Assembly: GCA_017307785.1 (NCBI GenBank)
Contig: JAFKGI010000005.1
Coordinates: 124,001-188,000, forward strand
DNA length: 64,000 nucleotides
Reading direction: 5' to 3'
DNA from: Vulcanimicrobiota bacterium
Lineage (GTDB): Bacteria; Vulcanimicrobiota; Xenobia; Xenobiales; JADMJV01
Below, piece by piece: positions 52,809 through 62,625 of this stretch. The position numbers were made by a program, and so were the translations under genes. The notes beneath the pieces are model-generated. The model made no database searches, was not told the DNA's origin, and worked only from the letters and a program-made list of their open reading frames with translations. Within the stretch, counting starts at the first letter, position 1; each line of letters opens with the position of its first letter.

Positions 52809-53326
52809 GTCATCGAGCCTTTACGCTGACAGAATTGATGGTGGCCAGCGGTCTGCTGGTGCTGGTGAGTTTTTCTGGAATCTGGATGCTGGTTTCCGCC
52901 CGACAAATCTTCCGTGGCGCCACGGAGCGAACCCAGTGGGCTCGCGACTTTGTCCAGTTCAGTCTGGCTCTGACCGACCTGCTGGAGGAAGCGCCGCTCG
53001 CCTCCCTGCAACTGAGCCAGGCCGGCTCCAATACCTCGACGGTGGCTTTCCCCACGGCCCGAGACGCAGAAGGCAACTTTCATACCGGTTCCACCGGTCT
53101 ACCGGAGTGGCAGGCAAATCAAGTCCTCAGCCTGCAGGCCGACCAGTTGCGCTGCGGGCGCGCCCTTTCCGGTTCCACTCGTCCTGCCTTTTCTCGCTGT
53201 CTCTTCCGAGGAGTCAAGTTCTTTCAGGTGCAGCTCCAGGATTCCACCTTGTGGGTGCAGTTGCGCGCCGACTCTCCCGACGGTTCTTTAACATCCAGCT
53301 GGCAGAAACGAATCTATACTCGATGA
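52805..53326 (+). CDS. GspJ-like minor pseudopilin
   Basis: The 173-residue protein begins SHRAF-TLTELMVASGLL, again with Ala before the cleavage site and the invariant Glu five residues after it. The globular domain has two Cys (in RCGRAL and SRCLF) that might form a disulphide. It is like J- or W-type minor pseudopilins that initiate the pilus tip. The GTG start overlaps the previous stop by four bases. Confidence 0.75.
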   Translation: MSHRAFTLTELMVASGLLVLVSFSGIWMLVSARQIFRGATERTQWARDFVQFSLALTDLLEEAPLASLQLSQAGSNTSTVAFPTARDAEGNFHTGSTGLPEWQANQVLSLQADQLRCGRALSGSTRPAFSRCLFRGVKFFQVQLQDSTLWVQLRADSPDGSLTSSWQKRIYTR

Positions 53327-54351
53327 GACGCAGAGGATTTGCCATGGTTCTGGTCCTCTCTCTGGTCTTTCTGCTGGCCATCCTGTCGCTGGCTTTGGGC
53401 CGCTATCTGAGCGCTCATCTGGGTATGGTCAGTCGTCAGGAACGATACCTTCAGGCTCAAGCCGCGGCTCGCGGAGGGATGGCTCAAGCGCTGGCCACGC
53501 TCGCCCTTCAGCCCGATTGGCAAGGCTCGCTGGGCCCGGTTTCCCAGCCGCAGAGCTTTTCCAGCTGGGAGCTCAACTTTCACAAATCCGGTTCCCTCCC
53601 CTATTGTGTGAACAACGGAAAGGGCACCGAAACGATCCTCGGTTGGGGTCAAAGAAGGGTGCCGGCCGGAACCGTTTATCTGGTAACGAACGGGGTCTCC
53701 GGCTCGGTTCAGGTGCGCGACTGCGCCCTGGTCCAGGTAGCGCGCACTCTCCTGCAAGACGACTTTAGCTCCTATTCCGGAGCCTGGGTGCAGTCCGACG
53801 ACCAGACGCCGGTGTTGCTGTTAGGCCACTATATCCTCGATCTCGGAGCCCTGCTACAGATGGCCAGTCAGGCCGGAGATCCCCAATGGCGCGACTATCG
53901 GTATCAGGTTACGGCCATGGTAACTTCGGGAACCGGCCTGGGTCTGTTGGTGCGCGCTCAATCCGATGACCATCGACCCAGCGGCTATTTGGTGCAATAC
54001 GACGCGCTCGATCAGCCCCTGCAGGGAGGTAGCTTCGTGGTCCGCCTTCTCAAAGCCGGGCTTCCGGGCCCGGTGCAAATCCGCGTGACCCGTTTGCAGG
54101 CCGGTCTGGGGGGCGTGCTCAACCTGGAGTGGCTGCTCAACCTGGAGCACACCTATGAGGTGACCGTGCAGGACAACCGGCTCAACCTCCGGGTCGACGG
54201 AGTGTCCGTGCTCGACTGGACCGATTCTCTGCGCACCTTTCCCCAAGGAAGGGTGGGCATCCACCCGCTGCTGGGGGCCGTGCTACTGGTCGACAGCGTG
54301 CGCGTGGACGGTCTTTTCCAAATTCTGTCGCGTTGGGGTGAGCCTCGATGA
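53323..54351 (+). CDS. PilX/GspK-like pilus protein with a C-terminal jelly-roll-like domain
   Basis: The N-terminus RRRGFAMVLVLSLVFLLAIL has a PilX-like leader with the usual Gly before Phe, then a hydrophobic helix. From about residue 145 onward (DDFSSYSGAW, LGLLVRAQSDD, NRLNLRVDG, GRVGIHPLLG) the sequence reads like a concanavalin-like (LamG/DUF1080) beta-sandwich that often binds sugars. This fusion of a pilin-like anchor with a sugar-binding type fold is unusual. It could be a tip adhesin displayed by the pilus. ATGA overlaps link it to both neighbours. Confidence 0.65.
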   Translation: MRRRGFAMVLVLSLVFLLAILSLALGRYLSAHLGMVSRQERYLQAQAAARGGMAQALATLALQPDWQGSLGPVSQPQSFSSWELNFHKSGSLPYCVNNGKGTETILGWGQRRVPAGTVYLVTNGVSGSVQVRDCALVQVARTLLQDDFSSYSGAWVQSDDQTPVLLLGHYILDLGALLQMASQAGDPQWRDYRYQVTAMVTSGTGLGLLVRAQSDDHRPSGYLVQYDALDQPLQGGSFVVRLLKAGLPGPVQIRVTRLQAGLGGVLNLEWLLNLEHTYEVTVQDNRLNLRVDGVSVLDWTDSLRTFPQGRVGIHPLLGAVLLVDSVRVDGLFQILSRWGEPR

Positions 54352-55856
54352 AAGGGCTGCAATCCGACGTCGTCTGGGTGGACTTGCTCGACTTCACTCC
54401 GGAAGGTGCGGCCCTGTCCCTGCTTTCCCACGAACAGGCCAGGAAGTATGGAGTGCTGCCGCTCTTTTTGCTGCAAGAAACCCTGTATCTGGCCGTGGCC
54501 GACGTTTACGACCTGGAACAGCAGGACTATCTGCGCCGCCTGCTCGCTCGCGAAATCGAGCCGGTGCAGGCGGAGGCCGGACCCCTCGCACAACGCCTGG
54601 AAAGCTGCTATCGCTCCGAGGAGCACTCCGGGCGGACGCTGGACCAGCTGGCCGCTCAGGTGGCCCAGGTCCTACCCGGCAGCGGCGAGGGTGCCGCGCC
54701 GGTCGCCTCGCTGCTCCAGCACATCGTCACCCAGGGAATCCATTACCGGGCCAGCGACGTGCATCTGGAAAGCTTGCTGGACCAGTGTCGCCTCCGCTAT
54801 CGCATCGACGGCCGTCTGCACGAGGTCAGCAGTCCACCGCCGGAAATCTTTCCCGCCTTGATTTCGCGAATCAAGGTCATGGCCAACCTGGACATCACCG
54901 AGCGTCGCCGCCCCCAAGACGGACGCTACACCATGGAAAGCGACCAGGGAGCCTATGACCTGCGCGTGTCGATCATTCCCTATGCGGACGGCGAAGGCGT
55001 GGTGCTCCGTCTGCTCAGTCGAGATCGGGGCGTTCCCTCACTGTCCGATCTCGGATTCGACGCGCGGACCCTGCGGCGATATCAGGAGCTCTGCAGCAAA
55101 AGCCACGGCATCTTGCTGGTGACCGGCCCCACCGGGGCGGGCAAGTCCACCACTCTCTACGCCACTCTGCGCGGGGTGGCCACCAGCGACCGCAAAGTGG
55201 CCACTCTGGAAGATCCGGTGGAATGCCGACTGCCCGGCGTCTGTCAAATCCCCGTCCGAGGCGACCTCGGTTTCGGCTTCGCCGAGGGGCTGCGTTCTCT
55301 GCTGAGACATGACCCCGACGTGGTCTTGGTGGGAGAAATTCGCGACCGCGAGTCGGCCGAGATCGCGATTCGCGCCGCCCTGACGGGGCACTTGCTTTTC
55401 TCTACCCTGCATACCAACGATGCTTGTCAGACGGTCACGCGCCTGGTGGATATGGGCATCGCTGCCTACAAAGTACTGACCTCCTTGACGGGAGTTCTAG
55501 CCCAGCGACTGGTGCGGCGCCTGTGTGGCCACTGTCGGGAGGCCACCAGTTTTTCCGCTCAACACATGCAGGCCCTGGGCTTCCCCGCCCGAGCGGTCGA
55601 GGCCTACCAACCCCGGGGCTGCGAATTGTGCCGAGGCATCGGCTATCACGGTCGCATCCCCTGCTACGAGCTGCTGGAAATCTCCGACGAAATGCGCCGC
55701 CTCAAAGAGGAGGAGCTGACTCAATCCCGACTGTTGCGCCTGGCTCTGCAGAACGGCTTTCAGCCGTTCGCGGAGTGCGCCTACCAACTGTTCCGCTCGG
55801 GGCTGACCTCGCTGGAAGAAGTCGCCTCGCTGTCCGCGCAACGCTCGGCCGGTTGA
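54348..55856 (+). CDS. GspE/PilB-type assembly ATPase
   Basis: The 502-residue ATPase has an N-terminal MshEN-like domain (1-85), Walker A GPTGAGKST (260-268), Asp box, Walker B VVLVGEIRD (325-333) and His box HTNDA. A zinc-binding tetracysteine (CGHC and CELC) lies near the end. It polymerises the pilin or pseudopilin fibre with ATP from the cytosolic face of the inner membrane. No PilT (retraction ATPase) is in the window, so a type II secretion role or a non-retracting pilus is possible. Confidence 0.93.
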   Translation: MKGLQSDVVWVDLLDFTPEGAALSLLSHEQARKYGVLPLFLLQETLYLAVADVYDLEQQDYLRRLLAREIEPVQAEAGPLAQRLESCYRSEEHSGRTLDQLAAQVAQVLPGSGEGAAPVASLLQHIVTQGIHYRASDVHLESLLDQCRLRYRIDGRLHEVSSPPPEIFPALISRIKVMANLDITERRRPQDGRYTMESDQGAYDLRVSIIPYADGEGVVLRLLSRDRGVPSLSDLGFDARTLRRYQELCSKSHGILLVTGPTGAGKSTTLYATLRGVATSDRKVATLEDPVECRLPGVCQIPVRGDLGFGFAEGLRSLLRHDPDVVLVGEIRDRESAEIAIRAALTGHLLFSTLHTNDACQTVTRLVDMGIAAYKVLTSLTGVLAQRLVRRLCGHCREATSFSAQHMQALGFPARAVEAYQPRGCELCRGIGYHGRIPCYELLEISDEMRRLKEEELTQSRLLRLALQNGFQPFAECAYQLFRSGLTSLEEVASLSAQRSAG

Positions 55857-55866
55857 TGGAGGAGGC

Positions 55867-57081
55867 ATGGCTCAATTTCTTTACTCGGTTCGCGACCACG
55901 ATGGCGAGTTGCACACCGGCACGCTGGAGGCCCGGGAGCGCCCGCAGGCTCTGGCCTGGCTGGCCGAGCGCTACCCGCTGGTGGTTCGCCTGGAAATCAT
56001 CCGCCACAAGCGCAGCTTCTGGCACTTTCTGACTCGTCAGTCGGTCAATTCCCAGGATCTGCTGGCCTTTACCCATCAATTGGGGGCGATGCTTCAGGCC
56101 GGGCTGTCGTTTCTGGCCGCCATGGACATTCTTTTGCGCGACCGGGTTCATCGGCCCCCCATGCGTCAGGTGCTGGTGCGGGTGGCGGCGGCCGTCCACG
56201 AGGGCAAATCCCTCAGCCAGGCGCTGGGAGAACATCCTCGAGTCTTCTCACCGCTTTACCTGGCCATGGTGGAAGCCGGGGAAGCCTCGGCCAATCTTCC
56301 CTGCGTGTTGCGCCGCCTGGCCGCCTACATCGAGCGGGTCAACCGCATGCAGATGGAAATCGCCGGTGCCCTCACCTACCCCGCCGTAGTGCTGACGGTG
56401 GGGGCCTTTCTTTCGATGGCGATGGTGGTTTATGGTGCGCCGATCGTGGAAGACATGTACAAAGCCGCCGGTGCCCGACTGCCCTGGCTCAGCCAGATGG
56501 TGCTCGACTCCCTGCGTTTTCTGGCCGGCTCCGGCCTGATTCTCTGCGCCCTGGGCACGGCCACAGGTCTGGCCTTGTTGCGCAACAGTCGGCGGGCACG
56601 CTGGACCCGCGCCTGGATCGACAAGCTGCTGGTCAACGTCGGCCCCACTCAGACCATGGTGCAAGAGGCGATGGTGGCTCGTTGCGCTCGAACCCTTTCA
56701 ACTCTTTATTCCAGCGCCGTGCCGCTGCTTCGGTCACTGGAAATGACGGCCGCGGTGTCGGGCAATCGGGAGTATGAAAAGCTCTTTTTGCGGGTGCGCG
56801 ACTCCATGGCGGCCGGACTCAACCTTTCCGACGCCTTGATGGCCGAGCCTCTTATGCCTTCGATGGCGGCGGGAATGGTGGCCGCCGGCGAGGCCTCCGG
56901 TTCTCTCTCCGAACTGCTGGACAGCACCGCCGGCTACTATGAAACGCGCGTGGAGATTGGCCTGCAAACGCTGACTCGTTTGCTGGAACCGATCATGGTG
57001 GTGGCCGTGGGTGGCCTGGTTGGATTGTTGATCATCGCCCTGGGCCTGCCTTTTTTGAACCTGGTCTCGACCCTTTGCTGA
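55867..57081 (+). CDS. GspF/PilC inner-membrane platform protein
   Basis: The 404-residue protein begins MAQFLYSVRD, with an N-terminal extension and two T2SSF repeats (AFTHQLGAMLQAGLSFLAAMDIL and ARCARTLSTLYSSAVPLLRSLE) separated by hydrophobic helices. MVAAGEASGSLSELL is the usual C-terminal signature. It spans the inner membrane and couples the GspE ATPase to fibre assembly. GGAGG seven bases before the start gives good translation. Confidence 0.92.
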   Translation: MAQFLYSVRDHDGELHTGTLEARERPQALAWLAERYPLVVRLEIIRHKRSFWHFLTRQSVNSQDLLAFTHQLGAMLQAGLSFLAAMDILLRDRVHRPPMRQVLVRVAAAVHEGKSLSQALGEHPRVFSPLYLAMVEAGEASANLPCVLRRLAAYIERVNRMQMEIAGALTYPAVVLTVGAFLSMAMVVYGAPIVEDMYKAAGARLPWLSQMVLDSLRFLAGSGLILCALGTATGLALLRNSRRARWTRAWIDKLLVNVGPTQTMVQEAMVARCARTLSTLYSSAVPLLRSLEMTAAVSGNREYEKLFLRVRDSMAAGLNLSDALMAEPLMPSMAAGMVAAGEASGSLSELLDSTAGYYETRVEIGLQTLTRLLEPIMVVAVGGLVGLLIIALGLPFLNLVSTLC

Positions 57082-57094
57082 GGAGAGGAGTAGC

Positions 57095-58939
57095 ATGCAA
57101 CCCCACCGTCCCAAATTGCTGCACCTGGAGGACGATCCTCTAGAAGTGACTTTGCTCGGTCTGCGCTGGAAAGCGGTCGCCGAACTTCATCCCCTCCCCC
57201 GTCTGTCGGAGGCCCTGGCCTGGCTACGCCAGCACAGGGTCGATGCAGTTCTTCTCGACCTCACTTTGCCCGACCGATTGGGCCCGGATTGCGTGGCCGA
57301 ACTACGGCGCCAGCAACCGGACCTCAGTCTGGTGGTGCTCAATTCCTTCCAGGCCCCACACTGGGAGGACGAGTGTCTGCGACTGGGGGCCCTGGAGGTC
57401 TATCGCAAAGACGACCCGGCGCTGGCCGATTTTCCGCGCTTCTGGAGCCGCCTGGAGGCTCGTCGCAAAGCGCTGCAGGGGGAGCGCGAGAAGGGCGATC
57501 ACAGTGAAAGACTGCTGCGCATGGTGGCTCACGAGGTGCGCACACCCTTGAATGGTCTGCTCGGTTTCACTCGACTGTTGGCCCAGACGACCTTGACCAG
57601 CCTGCAACGAGACTACCTGGATTCAGTCCACGAATCTTCGCAAACGCTGCTGCACCTGGTCAACGATCTGCTCGACTGCAGCCGCAACCAGGCGGGCCGA
57701 CTGCAGGTCAAGCAGCTGCCTTTCCTGCTGCGAGACTGCCTGCACGGGGTCGTCCACAGTCTGGAGGCCCTGGCTCGTTCCCACGGCTTGACCGTCGAGC
57801 TGGCGCTGGACCCCCTCGTCCCCGCGCGGGTCCGGGGCGACGAACTGCGACTGGGACAGGTCCTCACCAATCTGATCGGCAACGCCGTCAAGTTCACCCC
57901 AAAGGGCAGCATTCACGTGCGCTGCTCGCTGGTCGACGGACTGGCACCTGCCGACCAGCCCACCTGGATACGTTTCTCAGTGCGCGATACCGGGCGCGGT
58001 ATCGCCCCTGAGTTCCGCGACCGCATCTTCCAGCCGTTCTCCCAGACTCGGGGAGACGACGAGCGCTCCGGCAGCGGGCTGGGTCTGATGCTCTGCCGAC
58101 AGCTGGTGGAGGCGATGGGAGGGGAGATTGACTTCCGCAGCCACCTGGGCGAGGGCAGCGAATTCTGGTTCTTGCTGCCGCTGGTGGCTCTCCCTCTGCC
58201 CACTCCCGTTCGCACCTGTGAGTGGCGGGTGCTGGTGGTGGACGATGACAGGATCTGTCGCAAGCTGGCCTGTGCCTTGCTCAGCGAGATCGAAGTGCAG
58301 GCGGATGAAGCGGCCAGCTCTCGCGAAGCTTTGGAACTGTGCGCGGGCCGCCGCTACGATCTGCTGTTGATCGACCTGAGCCTGGCCGACGGAACGGGCC
58401 GAGACTTGCTGGCGGAACTACGTTCACGCGGCTGCCGGACTCCGGCCCTGGCCCTGTCCGGCCAGGTAGATCCGCTGGTTCAGCTGGAAACCTGCCAGTG
58501 CGGCTTTGCCGACTTCCTGGTCAAGCCAGTCCAACCGGATTTACTGCAGCACCAAATCAAGCGCTGGCTCCCGGCCACTCAGGTGCTGGATCCGGCCCGC
58601 TTGGAGATCTTGCGCAATCTGGCCCGGCGTCCGGGTGCGGGCGGGTTGGTGCGCGAGATGGTGGAGGCTTACATCCAGAACAGCCCGGACGACCTGGAGC
58701 AACTGCGCCAGGCGATTCAACGAGGCGACCCCGGTGAAATCATTCGGCGCGCCCATTACCTCAAGGGTGCCACCGCCACCGTGGGAGTGTGCGCCGCGGC
58801 CTCCAGGCTGCAGCGCATCGAGGAGGATCCGGCCTCGGGCCTGGAGCTGGAACCACCGCTGGAAGTCGAGTTACTGGCGGCGGTCGAGCCACTGCGAGAG
58901 TTCTTACGGACGCTAGAAAACGGGAGGACGCCATGTTGA
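57095..58939 (+). CDS. Hybrid histidine kinase: REC-HisKA-HATPase-REC-HPt
   Basis: At 614 residues this is an unusual five-module phosphorelay protein. REC1 is at about 1-125 (Asp55 in LLDLTLPD); HisKA has His146 (VAHEVRTPLNG); HATPase_c is at about 245-365 with DTGRGI and GSGLGL; REC2 is at 376-495 with Asp427 and a Lys at 477 (LVKPVQ); HPt has His554 (AHYLKGA). It lacks a sensor or membrane domain, so input must come through REC1, perhaps by phosphotransfer from the GAF kinase upstream. The output may pass to the lone receiver at the operon end. Confidence 0.92.
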   Translation: MQPHRPKLLHLEDDPLEVTLLGLRWKAVAELHPLPRLSEALAWLRQHRVDAVLLDLTLPDRLGPDCVAELRRQQPDLSLVVLNSFQAPHWEDECLRLGALEVYRKDDPALADFPRFWSRLEARRKALQGEREKGDHSERLLRMVAHEVRTPLNGLLGFTRLLAQTTLTSLQRDYLDSVHESSQTLLHLVNDLLDCSRNQAGRLQVKQLPFLLRDCLHGVVHSLEALARSHGLTVELALDPLVPARVRGDELRLGQVLTNLIGNAVKFTPKGSIHVRCSLVDGLAPADQPTWIRFSVRDTGRGIAPEFRDRIFQPFSQTRGDDERSGSGLGLMLCRQLVEAMGGEIDFRSHLGEGSEFWFLLPLVALPLPTPVRTCEWRVLVVDDDRICRKLACALLSEIEVQADEAASSREALELCAGRRYDLLLIDLSLADGTGRDLLAELRSRGCRTPALALSGQVDPLVQLETCQCGFADFLVKPVQPDLLQHQIKRWLPATQVLDPARLEILRNLARRPGAGGLVREMVEAYIQNSPDDLEQLRQAIQRGDPGEIIRRAHYLKGATATVGVCAAASRLQRIEEDPASGLELEPPLEVELLAAVEPLREFLRTLENGRTPC

Positions 58940-59907
58940 ATCGACTGAAACGACATCTGACTCGCCGGCCGGTGGTGGGATTGGACCTGGGGGTTCATGG
59001 CGTTAAGTGGGCCATCGTCGACGTGGCCAACCGTCAGATCGAATCGCTGGGTTACCTGCCTACCGGCGGCCCGGGCGGAGCCACTCTTTGGGAGCAATTG
59101 CCCCGCGGAGTGCGCAAGCTGCGTACGGCCGTCTCCGGACAGGACGTGGCCTATGGCTACTTTGAGCTGCCACCGGTGGAACGCCGCGAACTGGCCACGG
59201 CCGCTCAGGCGCAGGCTCAGCGAACCATTCCTTTTTCGCCTGAGGAAACTCACTTTTCTTTCTGCGAAACTCCGGCCCTGAGCCAAAGAAACGGTCACAT
59301 CGGTATCTTCTACGTGGCGGCGCGACGCAGCCGAGTGGAAAAGCTGACGTCCCCGCTGCAAGAGAGCGGCTTCGAGGTGGGGCGGGTGGACTTGCCGGCG
59401 CTGGCGTTGTGCCGGGAATATTTGTGCAATCACGGACCGCAACCCGAAGCGGTGCTGCTGATCAATGTCGGCCATCGCTTGACCCAACTGGTCCTGACTC
59501 GCCAGGGCTATCCTTACTTTGCCCGCGACTTCAGCACCGCCGGCCAGGACTTTCTCTACTCGCTGGCCATGTGTCTGCAGTGTTCCACCGAAGCAGCCCA
59601 GCAGTTCCTGACAGCCTATGACTTCCGCTCGCGCCATTTTATGGTCGAGCCGGCCCTGTTACGCTGGCTGGAGCTGGTCCAACGTAGCCTTTGCAATGCC
59701 GAGAACCGCCTGGGCCTGCGTGTCTCCAGGATTTTATTGAGCGGCGGGAGCGCACGGCCCGGCCTGGCGGAACGCCTGGCCGAACGACTGAACCGCCCGG
59801 TCATCAGTGACGGCTGGCAGCGCCTGCAGCCGCCGGCCGGAGAAGAGTTGGCTCGTCTGCGACCGGAGCTTTTTAAGGTGGCTATCGGATTGGCCCTGGA
59901 AGTGTGA
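58933..59907 (+). CDS. PilM-like actin-fold pilus assembly protein
   Basis: ATG 58933 with GGGAGG upstream gives 324 residues. RPVVGLDLGVHGVKWAIVD is the phosphate-1/actin-fold signature of PilM, ISLSGG-like ILLSGGSARPG is the second ATP-site part, and LLINVGHR and RDFSTAG correspond to PilM strands. PilM anchors the inner-membrane alignment complex through PilN, but no pilN, pilO or pilQ gene is in this window. It is coupled by overlap to the response regulator. Confidence 0.85.
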   Translation: MLNRLKRHLTRRPVVGLDLGVHGVKWAIVDVANRQIESLGYLPTGGPGGATLWEQLPRGVRKLRTAVSGQDVAYGYFELPPVERRELATAAQAQAQRTIPFSPEETHFSFCETPALSQRNGHIGIFYVAARRSRVEKLTSPLQESGFEVGRVDLPALALCREYLCNHGPQPEAVLLINVGHRLTQLVLTRQGYPYFARDFSTAGQDFLYSLAMCLQCSTEAAQQFLTAYDFRSRHFMVEPALLRWLELVQRSLCNAENRLGLRVSRILLSGGSARPGLAERLAERLNRPVISDGWQRLQPPAGEELARLRPELFKVAIGLALEV

Positions 59908-60278
59908 TGAAAATCTACATTGGCGAAGACTCGCCCATCGAGCAGAAACTGCTGGAAGCGGTGCTGCTGGGAGTGCCTGATGTCCATTTTTTCGGCGACG
60001 GCCTCAGCCTGTATCGAGCCGTCTTTCAGGAGCCTCCCAACCTGGTCATCACCGACATTTTGATGCCCGGCCTGCAAGGGTTGGCGCTGTGCAAGTTGGT
60101 GCGCGGTCATCAGCGGCTGCGGTCGGTGCCCATCCTGTGCATTTCTTCCATCACCGAAGGCGACGTGGCCGAGCGGGCCCTGGCCGCGGGCGCCGACGCT
60201 TTTCTAGCCAAGCCTCTGGAAGTGCCGCGCTTCGAAGCCATCGTCACCGAACTGCTGGAACGGTCGCTGCTGACCTAA
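59904..60278 (+). CDS. Single-domain response regulator
   Basis: This 124-residue CheY-like receiver has an acidic pair near the N-terminus (GED), phospho-acceptor Asp51 (ITDILMPG), a Ser/Thr in ISSIT and the conserved Lys in AKPLE. It has no output domain, so it works through protein contact. It ends the pilus operon and may receive phosphate from the HPt domain of the hybrid kinase. GTG 59904 and ATG 59907 are both usable. Its end overlaps the convergent TetR gene by four bases. Confidence 0.88.
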   Translation: MMKIYIGEDSPIEQKLLEAVLLGVPDVHFFGDGLSLYRAVFQEPPNLVITDILMPGLQGLALCKLVRGHQRLRSVPILCISSITEGDVAERALAAGADAFLAKPLEVPRFEAIVTELLERSLLT

Positions 60279-60856
60279 GGGCGCAGCGCTCTCCAGGCGG
60301 CTTCGGCCAGAGCATCGGAAGCTTCCGATGGCTTCAACCTTCCCGTGCGACCGCTCAGCCACTGGCGACAGAATTCGACGGTTGGGCCCAGGGCTATGGG
60401 CTGATAGAGGGCGGCCGGAAGTTTCTGAAGTTCTCCGTCCCGCACGGCCCGCTGCACCTCCTGGAGAAAGTCCAGCGTGCCGCCGCGCAATGGGACGTCG
60501 GCCGGCCCGAGCGCCTGGCTGTGACGCTCGCGGAAAAGCAGACGGCTGGCACCGGGGTGCTCTTCCACCCAGAGCAAGTAGTGCTTCACCAGCCTCTTGA
60601 CCAGGGTCTCGGCGTCCGCGACGCCGCTCAGGGCCTGACGGCTGGACTCGCGATAGTCTTCGAGACATTGCTGGTAGAGAGCGATCAGAATGCCTTCTTT
60701 GCCCTGATAGTGGTGATAGAGACTGCCCACGCTGGTGGCCGAACGCGTGGCCAGGGCCTCGATGGTGATGGCCGCCTCTCCCCCTTCCTGATAGAGTTCG
60801 AGGGCGGCGTCCAGCACCAACCGGCGCCGGGCGGCCGTTGCCTGTTCACGCTTCAA
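60275..60856 (-). CDS. TetR-family transcriptional regulator
   Basis: The 193-residue protein has the TetR DNA-binding HTH at about 12-58 (LVLDAALELYQEGGEAAITIEALATRSATSVGSLYHHYQGKEGI) and an all-helical ligand domain after it. It is the second gene after the DUF4442 gene with a four-base overlap and shares its promoter. The 30-bp palindrome at 61303-61332 in front of that gene is its probable operator, so autorepression is likely. Its ligand could be a fatty acyl-CoA or similar, judged from the thioesterase-like neighbour. Confidence 0.85.
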   Translation of the reverse strand: MKREQATAARRRLVLDAALELYQEGGEAAITIEALATRSATSVGSLYHHYQGKEGILIALYQQCLEDYRESSRQALSGVADAETLVKRLVKHYLLWVEEHPGASRLLFRERHSQALGPADVPLRGGTLDFLQEVQRAVRDGELQKLPAALYQPIALGPTVEFCRQWLSGRTGRLKPSEASDALAEAAWRALRP

Positions 60857-61290
60857 GACTTGAGATTCCAGGCGACCTTAACCCGGCAGACCACCTCACC
60901 GGCGCGGTCGGTCAGTTCCGCCACGCCCTCGCGGATGTGGTCCCAGTCTTGGTCCAGATGCACCCGGCAGGTGATCAGGCCGCGCGCCTTCTTCAGGTAT
61001 TCGGCCTGGACGCCCGTCACCAGAAAGCGGCCGCCCTTGGGCTGCAGGGTGGTCAACGCCAGGTTGGCCGTCAGTTCGCCCAGATTGACAAGAGCGACCG
61101 CGTGAATGCTGCGCACGTGATTGCGCAAGGACCAGCGCTCACGCATACTGACCCGGGCCTGCCCTTGGGTGAGTTCCTCTACGTCTACCGAGAGCGGTCC
61201 CACATAAGGCACCAGCCAGCCGAGCAGGCGGGCAAACATCCAGCGCCCGCCCGGCACGGCCAGACACCACTTCCAACGGTCCAATAGCAT
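60853..61290 (-). CDS. DUF4442 hotdog-fold thioesterase-like protein
   Basis: The 145-residue protein follows the DUF4442 pattern, with a short N-terminal helix, a GxLSVDVEELTQGQARVSMRER strand pair and SIHAVALVNLGELTANLAL as the hotdog central helix. YLKKARGLITCRVHL and AWNLKS complete the fold. Members are thought to be acyl-CoA thioesterases, but no activity is assigned for most. It is cotranscribed with the TetR regulator. Confidence 0.78.
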   Translation of the reverse strand: MLLDRWKWCLAVPGGRWMFARLLGWLVPYVGPLSVDVEELTQGQARVSMRERWSLRNHVRSIHAVALVNLGELTANLALTTLQPKGGRFLVTGVQAEYLKKARGLITCRVHLDQDWDHIREGVAELTDRAGEVVCRVKVAWNLKS

Positions 61291-61302
61291 AGCGGCCTCC
61301 CA

Positions 61303-61332
61303 TTAGAATCAGATTCTAGAATTCGATTCTAA
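61303..61332. promoter_or_regulatory. 30-bp near-perfect palindrome, probable TetR operator
   Basis: TTAGAATC at 61303-61310 pairs with GATTCTAA at 61325-61332, and the inner TAGA-type core also pairs, so 13 of 15 positions match. It lies 12 bases upstream of the DUF4442 start. This is the expected size and place for a TetR-family operator that controls the DUF4442-TetR pair. Confidence 0.75.
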
Positions 61333-61360
61333 TTCATGAGGCGACCGTTGGCAACAGGGC

Positions 61361-62407
<1,047 letters not shown>

Positions 62408-62625
62408 TTAGTCTCGAAATCACTCCGGGAGATAGACCATTACGGCAGGGTTCTTGCCCGATTCTGCAACTCAGTTGAGTCGGATGCGCACCAGTTCCAG
62501 CCTGGGCTCGACTTTGTTAGGATAGTAAACGGGATAGATAACGCTGATATTCATAAGCGAGATTCTAGAGTTTCGCAATCGTATGCGAGCTTACAATTCT
62601 GTCATTCCCGATAGTAGGATCATCC

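Noticed and set aside
62469-62480. Operator ACTCA-GT-TGAGT upstream of the aldo/keto reductase
   Set aside because: Only ten matched bases, one copy, and no regulator nearby to support it.
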